From Roseivirga sp. (GTDB lineage: Bacteria; Bacteroidota; Bacteroidia; Cytophagales; Cyclobacteriaceae): a DNA stretch of 64,000 nt. Below the pieces are notes generated by a model. It had not been told where the DNA came from. It saw nothing but the letters and a program-made list of their open reading frames with translations, and searched no databases. A program made the translations under genes and the position numbers. Location: NCBI GenBank assembly GCA_029262895.1, contig JAJCYM010000048.1, positions 1-64,000 on the forward strand. Reading direction: 5' to 3'. Shown piece after piece: positions 1-8,413 of the stretch (within the stretch, counting starts at the first letter, position 1; the number at the start of each line of letters is the position of its first letter).

Positions 1-1875
1 GACGACCACCCCACCCCTCCCCCCCCTCCTCCTCCGGCCGAATTGCGAACTCAACCAACTGGTTCACGTTTTGAAAGGCTTACAGACATTGCTCATGTTA
101 GAGAAAGGCCATATGAGGTGGTTTTCAAAATTTCTGACCTCCCCGCTGATCCTGATGCCCCAGCTTTAACTGATTTCCAGACCTGGCAAATTAGAGTGGT
201 AGCTCCAGCGCCTGAAGGACTCAATTCCGCTCCGGCAACGGGTCGATCAATCCAATTGGTTTGGGATGAATATATTGGAAAGGATTTTGTTCCCGTAATG
301 CAGGTTTGGCGCAGGGAGGACTCTTTTGATTTTGTTGCCGAGGATTGTATTACTGGTATTCCCGCCAATTCTGATTATGAACTTATCGATGAATTACCAA
401 TCAATCAACTGAGCTATACAGATGACGACAATATAAGACCAGGTGTTCAGTACTGTTATAGAATTGTTGCCAAATTTCCTCTGCCTAGGGGTGGAGAAAG
501 CTATGCCTCTTTTGAAACCTGCGTTACCATTCCAATAGATGTGCCGGCTATTACTAATGTTTCAGTACTTGCCACAGATGAGGCTAATGGCGAAATGGAT
601 GTAAAATGGACTCCACCGTTTGAGATTGATGCAGTTTTATTTCCACCTCCATACCGATACGAGTTGGTTAGATATACCGGATTGACTGGAGAAGCTAATC
701 GTACCTTGATCACGTCAACAAATGACTTGTCATTTGTTGATACCAATTTGAATACCGCTGATAACCCTTATCACTATAGAGTTGTCTTCTATGATTCTGG
801 AGATAACCTTATAGATAGTTCTGCATTGGCCTCCTCGGTGCGACTCGAAGCACTTGGGCTCCTGGAATCGGTGGAATTAGACTGGCAAGCAGAAGTACCC
901 TGGTCCAACAGGGTTCAGGATTTTCCATACCATTTCATTTATAGAAATCGTACGGATGACAATGCTGAGGATGAAACGACATTTGTAAAAATAGATAGTG
1001 TAAATGTTACGGAAAACCCTCTACTCTACCTTGATGAAGGCCAGTTTAATAGTATCCCTCTATTAGATGATCGTGAGTACTGCTATTTTGTAACAGTTCA
1101 AGGTAGCTATGGGAACCCGTTGATAGATGCGCCACTAATAAATGACTCGCAAATCATCTGCGTTCAACCAAATGACAATATTCCACCGGAAGATCCGGTG
1201 ATTGAAATAGAGGACCCTGTGGATACAGTAGTCGTTAATGGAAATCCATTAATAATTCTTGAAAATCCTAATTGCAGTGCCTTTGAAAATGTACCGTGCA
1301 ATTTTTCAGATTATTCAAACACATTTAGTTGGAACATAAATAACGTTGATGGTGACATTGCCGGTTACAACATCTATTTCTCAACAACTGGTGCCGATGA
1401 CAGCTTCGAGCTGGTGGGTACATCAAGGGAAACCACCTTCACACACACAGGTCTAACTTCTTTCAAGGGCTGTTATCGGGTCAGTGCATTAGATCGCTCC
1501 AATAATGAGAGTGGGTTAAGTGATCCTATTTGTTTTGATAACTGCCCTTTCTACCGATTGCCAAATGCCTTCAGTCCTAATGGTGATGGCCTTAATGAGA
1601 CATTTACTGCCTTTAACCAGCCCAATACTGAATGCCCACGGTTTGTTGAGAGTGTTGAAATTCAGGTATTCAACAGATGGGGAGGCAACGAAGTATTTTC
1701 ATTTAACTCCAGAGGAGCTGAAGGAAGTATTTTCATCAATTGGGATGGCCGTGACAAAAATGGCAAAGAACTCCCGGCAGGAACTTATTACTATCGAGCT
1801 GTTGTTAACTTTGATGTATTCGATGAAGACAACAAAACTCAGGAGTTCAGAAATTGGGTGAAAATAATACGATAG
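1..1875 (+). CDS. T9SS type B (gliding-associated) sorting domain protein with FN3-like modules, 5' truncated
   Basis: The reading frame is open from the first base, so the N terminus lies outside the window. The visible 624 residues begin with a proline-rich linker (seven prolines in a row, coded by a C-rich stretch), continue with about four fibronectin-III-like modules (strand patterns with W, Y and YCYR/YHYR motifs), and end in a CHU_C-type domain of about 95 residues: PNAFSPNGDGLNETF, then FNRWG, WDGRD and GTYYYR. That C-terminal domain is the known type B signal of the Bacteroidota type IX secretion system, so the protein is inferred to be exported across the outer membrane and exposed or released, probably as an adhesin-like surface protein. 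Its stop overlaps the next gene by 22 bases. A TTG at base 43 is not the true start because the frame continues upstream of it. Confidence 0.9.
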   Translation, partial: DDHPTPPPPPPPAELRTQPTGSRFERLTDIAHVRERPYEVVFKISDLPADPDAPALTDFQTWQIRVVAPAPEGLNSAPATGRSIQLVWDEYIGKDFVPVMQVWRREDSFDFVAEDCITGIPANSDYELIDELPINQLSYTDDDNIRPGVQYCYRIVAKFPLPRGGESYASFETCVTIPIDVPAITNVSVLATDEANGEMDVKWTPPFEIDAVLFPPPYRYELVRYTGLTGEANRTLITSTNDLSFVDTNLNTADNPYHYRVVFYDSGDNLIDSSALASSVRLEALGLLESVELDWQAEVPWSNRVQDFPYHFIYRNRTDDNAEDETTFVKIDSVNVTENPLLYLDEGQFNSIPLLDDREYCYFVTVQGSYGNPLIDAPLINDSQIICVQPNDNIPPEDPVIEIEDPVDTVVVNGNPLIILENPNCSAFENVPCNFSDYSNTFSWNINNVDGDIAGYNIYFSTTGADDSFELVGTSRETTFTHTGLTSFKGCYRVSALDRSNNESGLSDPICFDNCPFYRLPNAFSPNGDGLNETFTAFNQPNTECPRFVESVEIQVFNRWGGNEVFSFNSRGAEGSIFINWDGRDKNGKELPAGTYYYRAVVNFDVFDEDNKTQEFRNWVKIIR

Positions 1876-2279
1876 CGAATCAAGATGTGCTACTCTTTGA
1901 CGGAGTATGTAATCTCTGTAATAATACAGTGAATTTCATAATTGATCATGACCCTAAGGGTAAATTCAAATTCGCTGCTTTACAATCAGAATTTGGGGAA
2001 ACGAAGCTGAAAGAACTGAATCTTGATAAAGAGGACTTCGACAGTATTGTACTACTTTCTGAAGGTAAAGCTTATTCAAAAAGCACAGCCGCACTCAAAG
2101 TTTCCAGACACTTAACTGGCCTATGGCCAGCACTCTATGCTTTCATAGTTATACCTGCCTTTTTAAGAAATCTTATTTATGATTTGGTAGCCAGAAATCG
2201 ATATAGAATCTGGGGAAGAAGAGATCAATGTCGAATTCCCACCCCAGAATTAAAGCAGCGATTTATAGAAGGTTATTGA
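1854..2279 (+). CDS. DCC family thiol-disulfide oxidoreductase-like protein (DUF393)
   Basis: A 141-residue protein with the defining DCC motif near its N terminus: D16-G-V-C19-N-L-C22, a CxxC redox pair directly after the first beta strand, as in thioredoxin-fold proteins. The C-terminal part carries the family pattern of a hydrophobic helix (about residues 87-106) followed by a basic segment ending YRIWGRRDQC. The start is a TTG at 1854 with AGGAG eight bases upstream; it overlaps the end of the upstream surface-protein gene. A GTG at 1887 is a possible alternative that would still keep the CxxC. The cellular role of this family is poorly defined; thiol exchange is inferred from the motif only. 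Confidence 0.85.
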   Translation: MGENNTIANQDVLLFDGVCNLCNNTVNFIIDHDPKGKFKFAALQSEFGETKLKELNLDKEDFDSIVLLSEGKAYSKSTAALKVSRHLTGLWPALYAFIVIPAFLRNLIYDLVARNRYRIWGRRDQCRIPTPELKQRFIEGY

Positions 2280-2288
2280 GATTAGCCT

Positions 2289-2296
2289 TAATTTTG
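2289..2296 (+). promoter_or_regulatory. Candidate Bacteroidota -7 box upstream of fabD
   Basis: TAATTTTG matches the TAnnTTTG consensus of the Bacteroidota housekeeping sigma factor and sits 21 bases before the fabD start codon. No good TTTG -33 box is seen at the usual 19-21 base spacing, so the call is tentative. Confidence 0.35.
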
Positions 2297-2317
2297 CGCA
2301 AGCTTTAAACTAATTCC

Positions 2318-3193
2318 ATGAACGCATACATTTTTCCCGGCCAGGGAGCCCAATTCCCGGGAATGGCCAAAGATTTATATGACAATTCTACCGAAGCAAA
2401 GGCTATGCTTGAGCAGGCCAATGACATTTTAGGCTTCAGAATTACAGACATTATGTTTAGCGGTACTCCAGAAGAATTACAGCAAACCAAGGTCACTCAA
2501 CCAGCCATATTTTTGCACTCGGTGGCCTTGGCTACTATTTCAGAAACCTTCTCTCCTCAAATGGTTGCCGGACATTCATTAGGTGAGTTCTCGGCACTGG
2601 TAGCAAACGGAGTATTAGCCTATGAAGATGGACTAAGACTAGTGGCACAGCGGGCAGAAGCCATGCAAAGAGCCTGCGAAATCAACCCTTCCACAATGGC
2701 TGCAATTTTAGGTTTGGATGACAATGTGGTTGAAGAAATTTGCGAAAGCATAGATGAGGTGGTGGTAGCTGCCAACTACAACTGTCCCGGACAGCTCGTA
2801 ATCTCTGGTTCTCATAAAGGCATTGAAATAGCCTGTGAAAAAATGACCGAGGCTGGAGCAAGAAGGGCCCTACCCCTTCCAGTGGGAGGCGCATTCCACT
2901 CCCCTTTGATGGAACCTGCCAGAGCACAGCTCGAAACAGCGATAGACACTACTACTTTCAATACCGGTACCTGTCCGGTTTATCAAAACGTAACCGCGAA
3001 GGCTTCCACTGATATTGATGAAATTAAGACAAACCTTAAACTACAGCTTACAGCTCCTGTGAGATGGACGCAATCAGTGCAGGCCATGGTGGCAGATGGT
3101 GCTACGAATTTTATTGAGTCCGGACCGGGTAGAGTATTGCAAGGCTTGGTTAGAAAAATTCATAGAGAAGCGGAAGTTTCGAGTATTTCTTAA
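2318..3193 (+). CDS. fabD: Malonyl CoA-acyl carrier protein transacylase
   Basis: This 291-residue protein transfers malonyl groups from CoA to acyl carrier protein, supplying the extender unit for fatty acid synthesis in the cytoplasm. The N terminus has the FPGQGAQ motif (residues 6-12), the nucleophile elbow is GHSLGE (85-90, Ser87), and the C-terminal half holds the GAFHSPLM motif with the second catalytic histidine, followed by the ESGPGRVLQGL end typical of FabD. Length matches stand-alone FabD enzymes (about 290-310). It is not next to other fab genes here; a candidate promoter box lies just upstream and a strong terminator follows. Confidence 0.97.
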   Translation: MNAYIFPGQGAQFPGMAKDLYDNSTEAKAMLEQANDILGFRITDIMFSGTPEELQQTKVTQPAIFLHSVALATISETFSPQMVAGHSLGEFSALVANGVLAYEDGLRLVAQRAEAMQRACEINPSTMAAILGLDDNVVEEICESIDEVVVAANYNCPGQLVISGSHKGIEIACEKMTEAGARRALPLPVGGAFHSPLMEPARAQLETAIDTTTFNTGTCPVYQNVTAKASTDIDEIKTNLKLQLTAPVRWTQSVQAMVADGATNFIESGPGRVLQGLVRKIHREAEVSSIS

Positions 3194-3220
3194 ATACATT
3201 TTTCTTAAAGGACTTATTAA

Positions 3221-3253
3221 GGGTTCTTCATCTCGGATGAAGAACCCTTTTTT
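3221..3253 (+). terminator. Rho-independent terminator after fabD
   Basis: A perfect 12-base-pair stem (GGGTTCTTCATC with GATGAAGAACCC) closes a three-base TCG loop and is followed directly by six T residues, 28 bases after the fabD stop. It is the clearest intrinsic terminator in the window. Confidence 0.93.
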
Positions 3254-3483
3254 ATGATTGTGACAAACACCATAATAGGCGTGTCAAGCTTTTGGCTTCT
3301 GAGACAATAAAGGTGGCTCGCGCATTCCAAAGAATGAAGTAGCCAATTCAGCTCAAAAGACTGGAATCTGCCTGAGTCTTAGCACCCGCTGAAATCAGTG
3401 ATTTTTAAATTTCACTATTTAAGATCAGCCCCTGTTCATATTCTAGTGCCAACTTACACTATTACCCATTTAATCACTAAACA
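3254..3483. other. Noncoding spacer with degenerate inverted repeats
   Basis: No plausible reading frame is seen. The stretch contains short inverted repeats: AGACT and AGTCT around 3359-3380, and an imperfect AT-rich palindrome at 3392-3420. These could be remnants of an interspersed repeat or regulatory structure for the following gene; nothing decisive is visible. Confidence 0.4.
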
Positions 3484-4326
3484 ATGTTTGACGGGCTACA
3501 AGAACTATTCGGCACATTAATACTAGGAGGTTTGACCACCACCAGTGTGGTTGTATTGTCATACGCAGTGTGCAGAGACATCAACAAAGAAGAAGCAAAA
3601 AAGTGGAGGAAGTTTCTAAAAAAGAGGTCTCCGATAATGAACTCCACACTCTTCGCAGGAATTTTGTTAATAACATCTTTTGCCATTGGTACCAATATTG
3701 AAGACTTGAGTGATAATCTCAGGGTTGAGGAAGGAAAGTTCTCACTTTTCAAATACATCTTAGGTAACAACAATGACTATAAAGTTGATGTCATTTTGGA
3801 TAGAAAGAAGAAGGAACTGACCTTCTTAGGAGTGAGTTTATTTCAAAAGCCAGAGCTTGTTAGAAAGTTGAATAGTACTTATAATACGAACCTTCGTTCC
3901 GGGGATTTAATCAATTCAAGACAATATGTTGATTCCGTACTTCTCTATGGTTCTGATGATTTAAATAAGTTCATATTAGGAGGTTATTACCTGGCAAAAA
4001 ACTGGGATTATGACCGGACAAATTATTTCAGTGAGTTAAGGCTTATTGAAAATCGAATTGCTTTTTCTCAATCAGGAACCAGAATTTGCTTCTTTCTTTT
4101 TCTATCCTTTTTCTTGTATTATCTGGTCAAGCGAATGACTCGAAAAAAAGTCAGTAGACGCTTCATTTTGTTTTTGACTATCAACTTTATTGCATTAGTG
4201 ATATTTCCACTTAACTATAAGTCTGTTAATGAAATGTACAATGAGAGAGTTTTTGGCTACTATGTTGACCATTTCAGCCATAACCAGATTGACATCGAAG
4301 CAGGTATCTTACCTTGCCAAGATTGA
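3484..4326 (+). CDS. Membrane protein of unknown function
   Basis: This 280-residue protein is not recognised. Two hydrophobic helices lie near the N terminus (about residues 10-30 and 52-70) and two near the C terminus (about 196-216 and 226-244). The region between (about 75-190) is soluble, rich in Lys, Asp and Asn, and contains the phrase LGNNNDYKVDVILDRKKKELTFLGVSLF, shown here only in pieces: it looks like alternating beta strands. The gene is AT-rich compared with folK and bioB beside it. It stands alone between the fabD terminator and the convergent folK gene. No function is proposed. Confidence 0.75.
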   Translation: MFDGLQELFGTLILGGLTTTSVVVLSYAVCRDINKEEAKKWRKFLKKRSPIMNSTLFAGILLITSFAIGTNIEDLSDNLRVEEGKFSLFKYILGNNNDYKVDVILDRKKKELTFLGVSLFQKPELVRKLNSTYNTNLRSGDLINSRQYVDSVLLYGSDDLNKFILGGYYLAKNWDYDRTNYFSELRLIENRIAFSQSGTRICFFLFLSFFLYYLVKRMTRKKVSRRFILFLTINFIALVIFPLNYKSVNEMYNERVFGYYVDHFSHNQIDIEAGILPCQD

Positions 4327-4337
4327 CCTCAACTATA

Positions 4338-4856
4338 CTAACCAACAAGTTGCTTAACTTGAAGATGATCAACACAGCTTTCCAAAAGCTCAGTCTGAGT
4401 CTTTTCATGGATAGGATGTATTCCATCGGCTGCAATTTCCACCATGGGCTCAAGAATAAATCTTCTTTGTTGAATTTCAGGGTGAGGCACCTTCAAATTT
4501 ACTTGGTCAATGATATCATTGTTGAAATAGAGTATATCAATGTCGATCACCCGCTTTCCCCATTTCTCAAACCTAACACGCCCCATTTCCTTCTCAATCC
4601 GATTAATCTCAGTAAGTAAGACCTGAGGTAATAATACGGTTTCAACTTTAATCACCTGATTTAAAAAGTCCCCTTGATCTTCTTTGCCCCAGGCTGCTGT
4701 TTCATACACAGATGATGCGCTGGAAACAGTAATTCCATTTGATGCTAAGAGTTCCTGGGCCTTCAACAGGTTCTCCTCTCTGTTCCCCAAATTCGTTCCT
4801 AAAGACAAATAGACTCCCTGCATATTCGGCAAAGATAGTATTTGTTCTAATTCCAT
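4338..4856 (-). CDS. folK: 2-amino-4-hydroxy-6-hydroxymethyldihydropteridine pyrophosphokinase
   Basis: HPPK transfers pyrophosphate from ATP to 6-hydroxymethyl-7,8-dihydropterin in folate synthesis. The protein shows the family signature SLGTNLGNRE near the N terminus, then the catalytic block W-G-K-R-V-I-D-I-D-I-L with the two magnesium-binding aspartates, and the HPEIQQRRFILEPM substrate-binding motif. Length (172 residues from the first ATG, about 161 from the ATG at codon 12, which begins MQGVYLSLG) fits the family; the second Met is an equally likely start because the first eleven residues are not typical. The gene is divergent from bioB, with about 50 bases between start codons, and convergent with the preceding membrane protein. 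Confidence 0.95.
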   Translation of the reverse strand: MELEQILSLPNMQGVYLSLGTNLGNREENLLKAQELLASNGITVSSASSVYETAAWGKEDQGDFLNQVIKVETVLLPQVLLTEINRIEKEMGRVRFEKWGKRVIDIDILYFNNDIIDQVNLKVPHPEIQQRRFILEPMVEIAADGIHPIHEKTQTELLESCVDHLQVKQLVG

Positions 4857-4907
4857 TGGAAGTAAGTGGCATCCTCTTTATTTTGCCGCTGATTGAAAGG
4901 AAGATTA

Positions 4908-6011
4908 ATGAGCGAAATCAGGCATAACTGGACTAAGGAAGAAATTGTTGAAATCTACAATAAGCCGCTATTAGAGCTTGTTTTTGAGGCTGCCTCAATC
5001 CATCGTAAATATCACAATTCAAGAGAGGTTCAGATCAGCACTTTACTCTCCATCAAAACCGGGGGATGCCCTGAAGACTGTGCTTACTGCCCACAAGCGG
5101 CAAGGTACCATACCGATATAGAAACAAACGATCTGATGACGGTGGATCAGGTAAAGGCCCAAGCTTTGCGGGCAAAATCATCTGGTTCATCAAGGGTATG
5201 CATGGGTGCCGCCTGGAGAAATGTGGAAGACGGGCCTGAATTTGATCAGGTGCTGGATATGGTCAGAACTATCAATGAGCTCGACCTGGAAGTATGCTGC
5301 ACACTTGGTATGCTCAGTGAAAATCAAGCCCAACGATTAGCTGAAGCAGGCTTGTATGCCTACAACCATAACCTTGATTCGTCCGAGGAATACTACAAGG
5401 AAATTATCTCATCAAGAGGCTTTGACGACAGGCTCAAAACCCTTGACAATGTGCGAAAAACCAATGTTACGGTATGTAGCGGGGGCATTATTGGGATGGG
5501 TGAGTCCATTGAAGACAGAGCAGGAATGCTGATCGCTCTCGCCTCTTTAAGTCCGCAACCTGAATCTGTTCCGATCAACGCATTGGTACCAGTTGATGGC
5601 ACTCCGTTGGAAGAGCAAGAAGTGATTCCAATTTGGGATATGATCAGAATGGTGGCCACCACAAGAATTGTTTTACCGACTACTACTGTCAGACTTTCAG
5701 CCGGAAGAACCGAAATGAGTAAGGAAGGCCAGGCCTTTTGCTTCCTAGCCGGAGCAGGGTCTATCTTTGCCGGTGACAAACTGTTGACTACCCCTAATCC
5801 TGATGTCAATGAGGATATGGACCTGTTCAAAACCCTGGGACTTATCCCAATGAAACCTTATGCTAAAGGTGCCAAACCTGAACCAATTACACCTGAGGAA
5901 ATGACTAACGCAGAAAACGAAAAAACACGTTGGTCAAGGCCCGGGCATCGCATTGATAAGAATGTAGAAGCGACTAAAAAGGCCAACAAAAAAAGAAAGG
6001 AAGCCCTGTAG
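4908..6011 (+). CDS. bioB: Biotin synthase
   Basis: A radical SAM enzyme that inserts sulfur into dethiobiotin, the last step of biotin synthesis. The iron-sulfur/SAM motif CxxxCxxC is at residues 54-61 (C54, C58, C61) in GGCPEDCAYCPQ, and the BioB motifs YNHNLDSSEEYY and the VCSGGIIGMGE stretch follow, with the RLSAGRTEM segment near the C terminus carrying the arginine and neighbouring ligands of the second cluster. I take the ATG at 4908 as start; an in-frame TTG at 4893 adds only MKGRL and the purine-rich AAAGGAAGA sits properly before 4908. Length (367 residues) is slightly longer than E. coli BioB because of a lysine-rich tail. No other bio genes are adjacent. Confidence 0.97.
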   Translation: MSEIRHNWTKEEIVEIYNKPLLELVFEAASIHRKYHNSREVQISTLLSIKTGGCPEDCAYCPQAARYHTDIETNDLMTVDQVKAQALRAKSSGSSRVCMGAAWRNVEDGPEFDQVLDMVRTINELDLEVCCTLGMLSENQAQRLAEAGLYAYNHNLDSSEEYYKEIISSRGFDDRLKTLDNVRKTNVTVCSGGIIGMGESIEDRAGMLIALASLSPQPESVPINALVPVDGTPLEEQEVIPIWDMIRMVATTRIVLPTTTVRLSAGRTEMSKEGQAFCFLAGAGSIFAGDKLLTTPNPDVNEDMDLFKTLGLIPMKPYAKGAKPEPITPEEMTNAENEKTRWSRPGHRIDKNVEATKKANKKRKEAL

Positions 6012-6039
6012 CAGTTGATCTTCGATTTGCAGACAATTC

Positions 6040-6642
6040 TTAGAATAACTTATAGCCTAAAGCAAAAATAATATGACCCTGACGTTGATCAATAAAAACA
6101 TCGTTGGGGTCATTTAGAAACGAACTCAGGTTTCCTTCAAATTTGACATCAATCAAGAATTTTTTAATATCCACTCCAACGCCTGCCTGGTATTTGACCG
6201 TCACGCTATTATAGACTGCTTTGGTATCAACAAAACCGTTGTCAGCCTTTGTCAAAATGCTAAGCGAAGGTCCAGCCTGCAATCGAACTGGACCCATGGA
6301 ATACGTCAAGATCAGGGGCAAGTCAATTTTCTTGTAGCTATGTTCAACTTCTATCAAACCTTCCGGCACCTCAATGATAACTCCACCCTTAGTATTTGAA
6401 TAGAGAAGCTCAGGTTGAAAATGAAGACCAAAAAACTTAACCCTCAGGAAAACTCCAAATTGGTAGCCTAACTTGGCACTTCCTCCAGAGAAATTCTGAC
6501 TATCATCAATTAAGCTTGCCTTTGAGGATGTCACCGTAATTCTAGGACCCAATTCCATCTCCTGGGTAAAGCCAGTGTTTACCAGAAATAATAGAATAAA
6601 TATAGTCACGAACTTTCTCCTAAAAGGTCTTTTCACTTCCAT
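6040..6642 (-). CDS. Outer-membrane beta-barrel protein, copy A
   Basis: A 200-residue exported protein with a basic, hydrophobic leader ending near GFTQ, followed by alternating amphipathic strands and a C-terminal phenylalanine (LGYKLF), the usual ending of an outer-membrane barrel. It belongs to the PorT-like or OmpA-barrel-like small barrels common in Bacteroidota; transport or structural function is unknown. It is clearly related to the protein encoded at 6844-7434 along the whole length: both share GPR near the start, GYQ-GVFLR-K--GL---PELL in the middle, and YQAG-GVDI-KF--D-K-EGNLS near the end. The two genes lie head to tail and probably arose by tandem duplication. Confidence 0.87.
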   Translation of the reverse strand: MEVKRPFRRKFVTIFILLFLVNTGFTQEMELGPRITVTSSKASLIDDSQNFSGGSAKLGYQFGVFLRVKFFGLHFQPELLYSNTKGGVIIEVPEGLIEVEHSYKKIDLPLILTYSMGPVRLQAGPSLSILTKADNGFVDTKAVYNSVTVKYQAGVGVDIKKFLIDVKFEGNLSSFLNDPNDVFIDQRQGHIIFALGYKLF

Positions 6643-6788
6643 GTCGCAAGGTGGTACGTTAATTCAAAAATCACATTGGCGAAAGGATAAAATTAGGAAA
6701 AAATCATCCCTCGATTACAACTTTTTACGAGGTTCTCTGTCTACTTATCAATATTAGTTCAAATGACCAATTTCCAGACCTCAAGCAC

Positions 6789-6821
6789 AAAAAAAGGCCT
6801 TCCGTCAGTGAACGGAAGACC
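6789..6821 (-). terminator. Rho-independent terminator of the downstream barrel gene (minus strand)
   Basis: Read on the minus strand, GGTCTTCCGT pairs with ACGGAAGGCC (one G-T pair) around a six-base loop and is followed by seven T residues. It lies 22 bases after the stop of the barrel gene at 6844-7434, separating the two paralogues into different transcripts. Confidence 0.85.
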
Positions 6822-6843
6822 CCAAATTGTCAGTTCAATCTTC

Positions 6844-7434
6844 TTAAAACAACTTAAATCCTACAGCAAAAACAATTGAGTTTTGTCTTTGGTCTGAGTT
6901 GATACCGGCAGGCAGTGCATCAGCAAAAGCACTAAGGTTCCCTTCGTATTTCAGATCGACAACGAATTTCAGAATATCCACTCCAATTCCGGCCTGATAG
7001 CCAACAGTGGCACTCTTATAGTTGTCTTTGATGTCCTGAGCAACAGCACCCGGATCTGTGCTTTCGGCTTTAGATAAAAAGCTAAAAGTAGGGCCGACCT
7101 GTAGCCTTAATGGACCTAATTTGTAACCAACCATAACCGGAACATCAAATTTTCCGAATTCAAAATCCACAGTACCAGTTCCTGCAACTTCCAATACTGA
7201 TTGGGTATTCGTGATTAAAAGCTCAGGTTGAACGTAAAGACCAAGTAATTTAAACCTTAGAAAAACACCAACCTGGTATCCTATTTGAGCATCCCCTTCA
7301 GTCACTGTAGCTAAAGGATCTTTCAATTTTATTTCGGACGAAATCAAAGCAACACGTGGTCCAAAATTGACCTTTTGTGCAAAGGCGCTACTCGCTACGA
7401 ATAGGGCCAGACATACGATAATGAGTTTTTTCAT
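6844..7434 (-). CDS. Outer-membrane beta-barrel protein, copy B
   Basis: This 196-residue protein has a classical leader (MKKLIIVCLALFVASSAFAQ, cleavage after AFA or before Q) and a barrel-like series of short strands that ends in F. It is the paralogue of the protein at 6040-6642; by eye roughly two residues in five are identical, with the best agreement in the strands GYQVGVFLRFK and YQAGIGVDILKFVVDLKYEGNLS. It ends in its own terminator, so the two copies are probably regulated separately. The family is PorT/OMP_b-brl-like; no specific substrate can be assigned. Confidence 0.87.
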   Translation of the reverse strand: MKKLIIVCLALFVASSAFAQKVNFGPRVALISSEIKLKDPLATVTEGDAQIGYQVGVFLRFKLLGLYVQPELLITNTQSVLEVAGTGTVDFEFGKFDVPVMVGYKLGPLRLQVGPTFSFLSKAESTDPGAVAQDIKDNYKSATVGYQAGIGVDILKFVVDLKYEGNLSAFADALPAGINSDQRQNSIVFAVGFKLF

Positions 7435-7468
7435 AATTAATATTTAAAAAAATAAGTAGTTAGACTGT

Positions 7469-8362
7469 TTAATTTTTCTTTTGTAATAGCGTCAACCAGG
7501 CCTTCTCCAGGTCGTTTGATGCCAAATATCTTTGTGCTAATTGATGTAAATGATTCTCCAGAGATTCCACGTCATTCTGAAAACGCCTGAATATTTCTTG
7601 TATTTCAGCAGTTTCCGAAAATGCTAAGACATTCTCATTATCGGGCAAATGAGCGATATTTCCTAATCTACCCAAATTGTTGCCGGTCAGTACTACACTA
7701 TTGCGGATAAAATCGGGGATCTGATCCACTCCTATTCCTTTGTTGGCGTTTGGCTTAGGCAGTGTAAAGATAGCTGATCCATTAGCCCTGCAATAGTAGT
7801 CGCCTCCCATTCTTCCAACCAAATCGGCCTTTAGAGGATCTGGTCTTCCATCGGCATCCAAAATTTCATCTTTAATATGAGCCATTTTTACCTCTGCAAT
7901 AATCAGATTTCCTGCTCCGCCTTCATCGCCCAAGGCCACTACCTCATTCACCACACACTCATAGGCAGCCGGTGATTCCCCTACCCTTGGCGGCTTTATA
8001 GTTTCTGAAGGAACTGCAGTCAAGCCCGATTTGATAAATTCATCCACCCCTTTATCATACTCAGTACTGGACAAAGACATTTGTTCCACCATGGCATAGT
8101 TGACCACGTTAATAACCACTTCGGGGTGCTCCATTACATTTTCCAGTGTATGCTTGGTGGTATTATCACGCACTCGTCTTGCGGGGGAAAAAATCAGAAT
8201 TGGAGGGTTGGCACTGAAGACATTAAAGAAACTGAACGGACTGATATTTACATTACCATCCTTGTCTATTGTACTCGCAAAAGCAATAGGCCGTGGCCCG
8301 ATAGTGCCAAGCATCAAACCATGAAGCTTTCCAGTCGATATATCTTTCGGATCAACGATCAT
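7469..8362 (-). CDS. Flavin reductase-like domain protein, probably in aromatic catabolism
   Basis: The 297-residue protein belongs to the flavin reductase-like/FMN-binding split-barrel family: an N-terminal block with GPRPIAFASTID, then NISPFSFFNVFSANPPI (FMN-binding loop) and an aromatic-acid-like core up to about residue 200, with an extra helical C-terminal region of about 90 residues. It is 51 bases downstream of fumarylacetoacetase on the same strand, an arrangement that is common in Bacteroidota homogentisate-pathway loci, so a role in tyrosine or phenylacetate breakdown is inferred. The exact reaction is not known from sequence. Confidence 0.88.
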   Translation of the reverse strand: MIVDPKDISTGKLHGLMLGTIGPRPIAFASTIDKDGNVNISPFSFFNVFSANPPILIFSPARRVRDNTTKHTLENVMEHPEVVINVVNYAMVEQMSLSSTEYDKGVDEFIKSGLTAVPSETIKPPRVGESPAAYECVVNEVVALGDEGGAGNLIIAEVKMAHIKDEILDADGRPDPLKADLVGRMGGDYYCRANGSAIFTLPKPNANKGIGVDQIPDFIRNSVVLTGNNLGRLGNIAHLPDNENVLAFSETAEIQEIFRRFQNDVESLENHLHQLAQRYLASNDLEKAWLTLLQKKN

Positions 8363-8413
8363 TCAGTTTAATCTCTTTTGATACAATCCAACACAAATTA
8401 ACCCTATTAAAAT

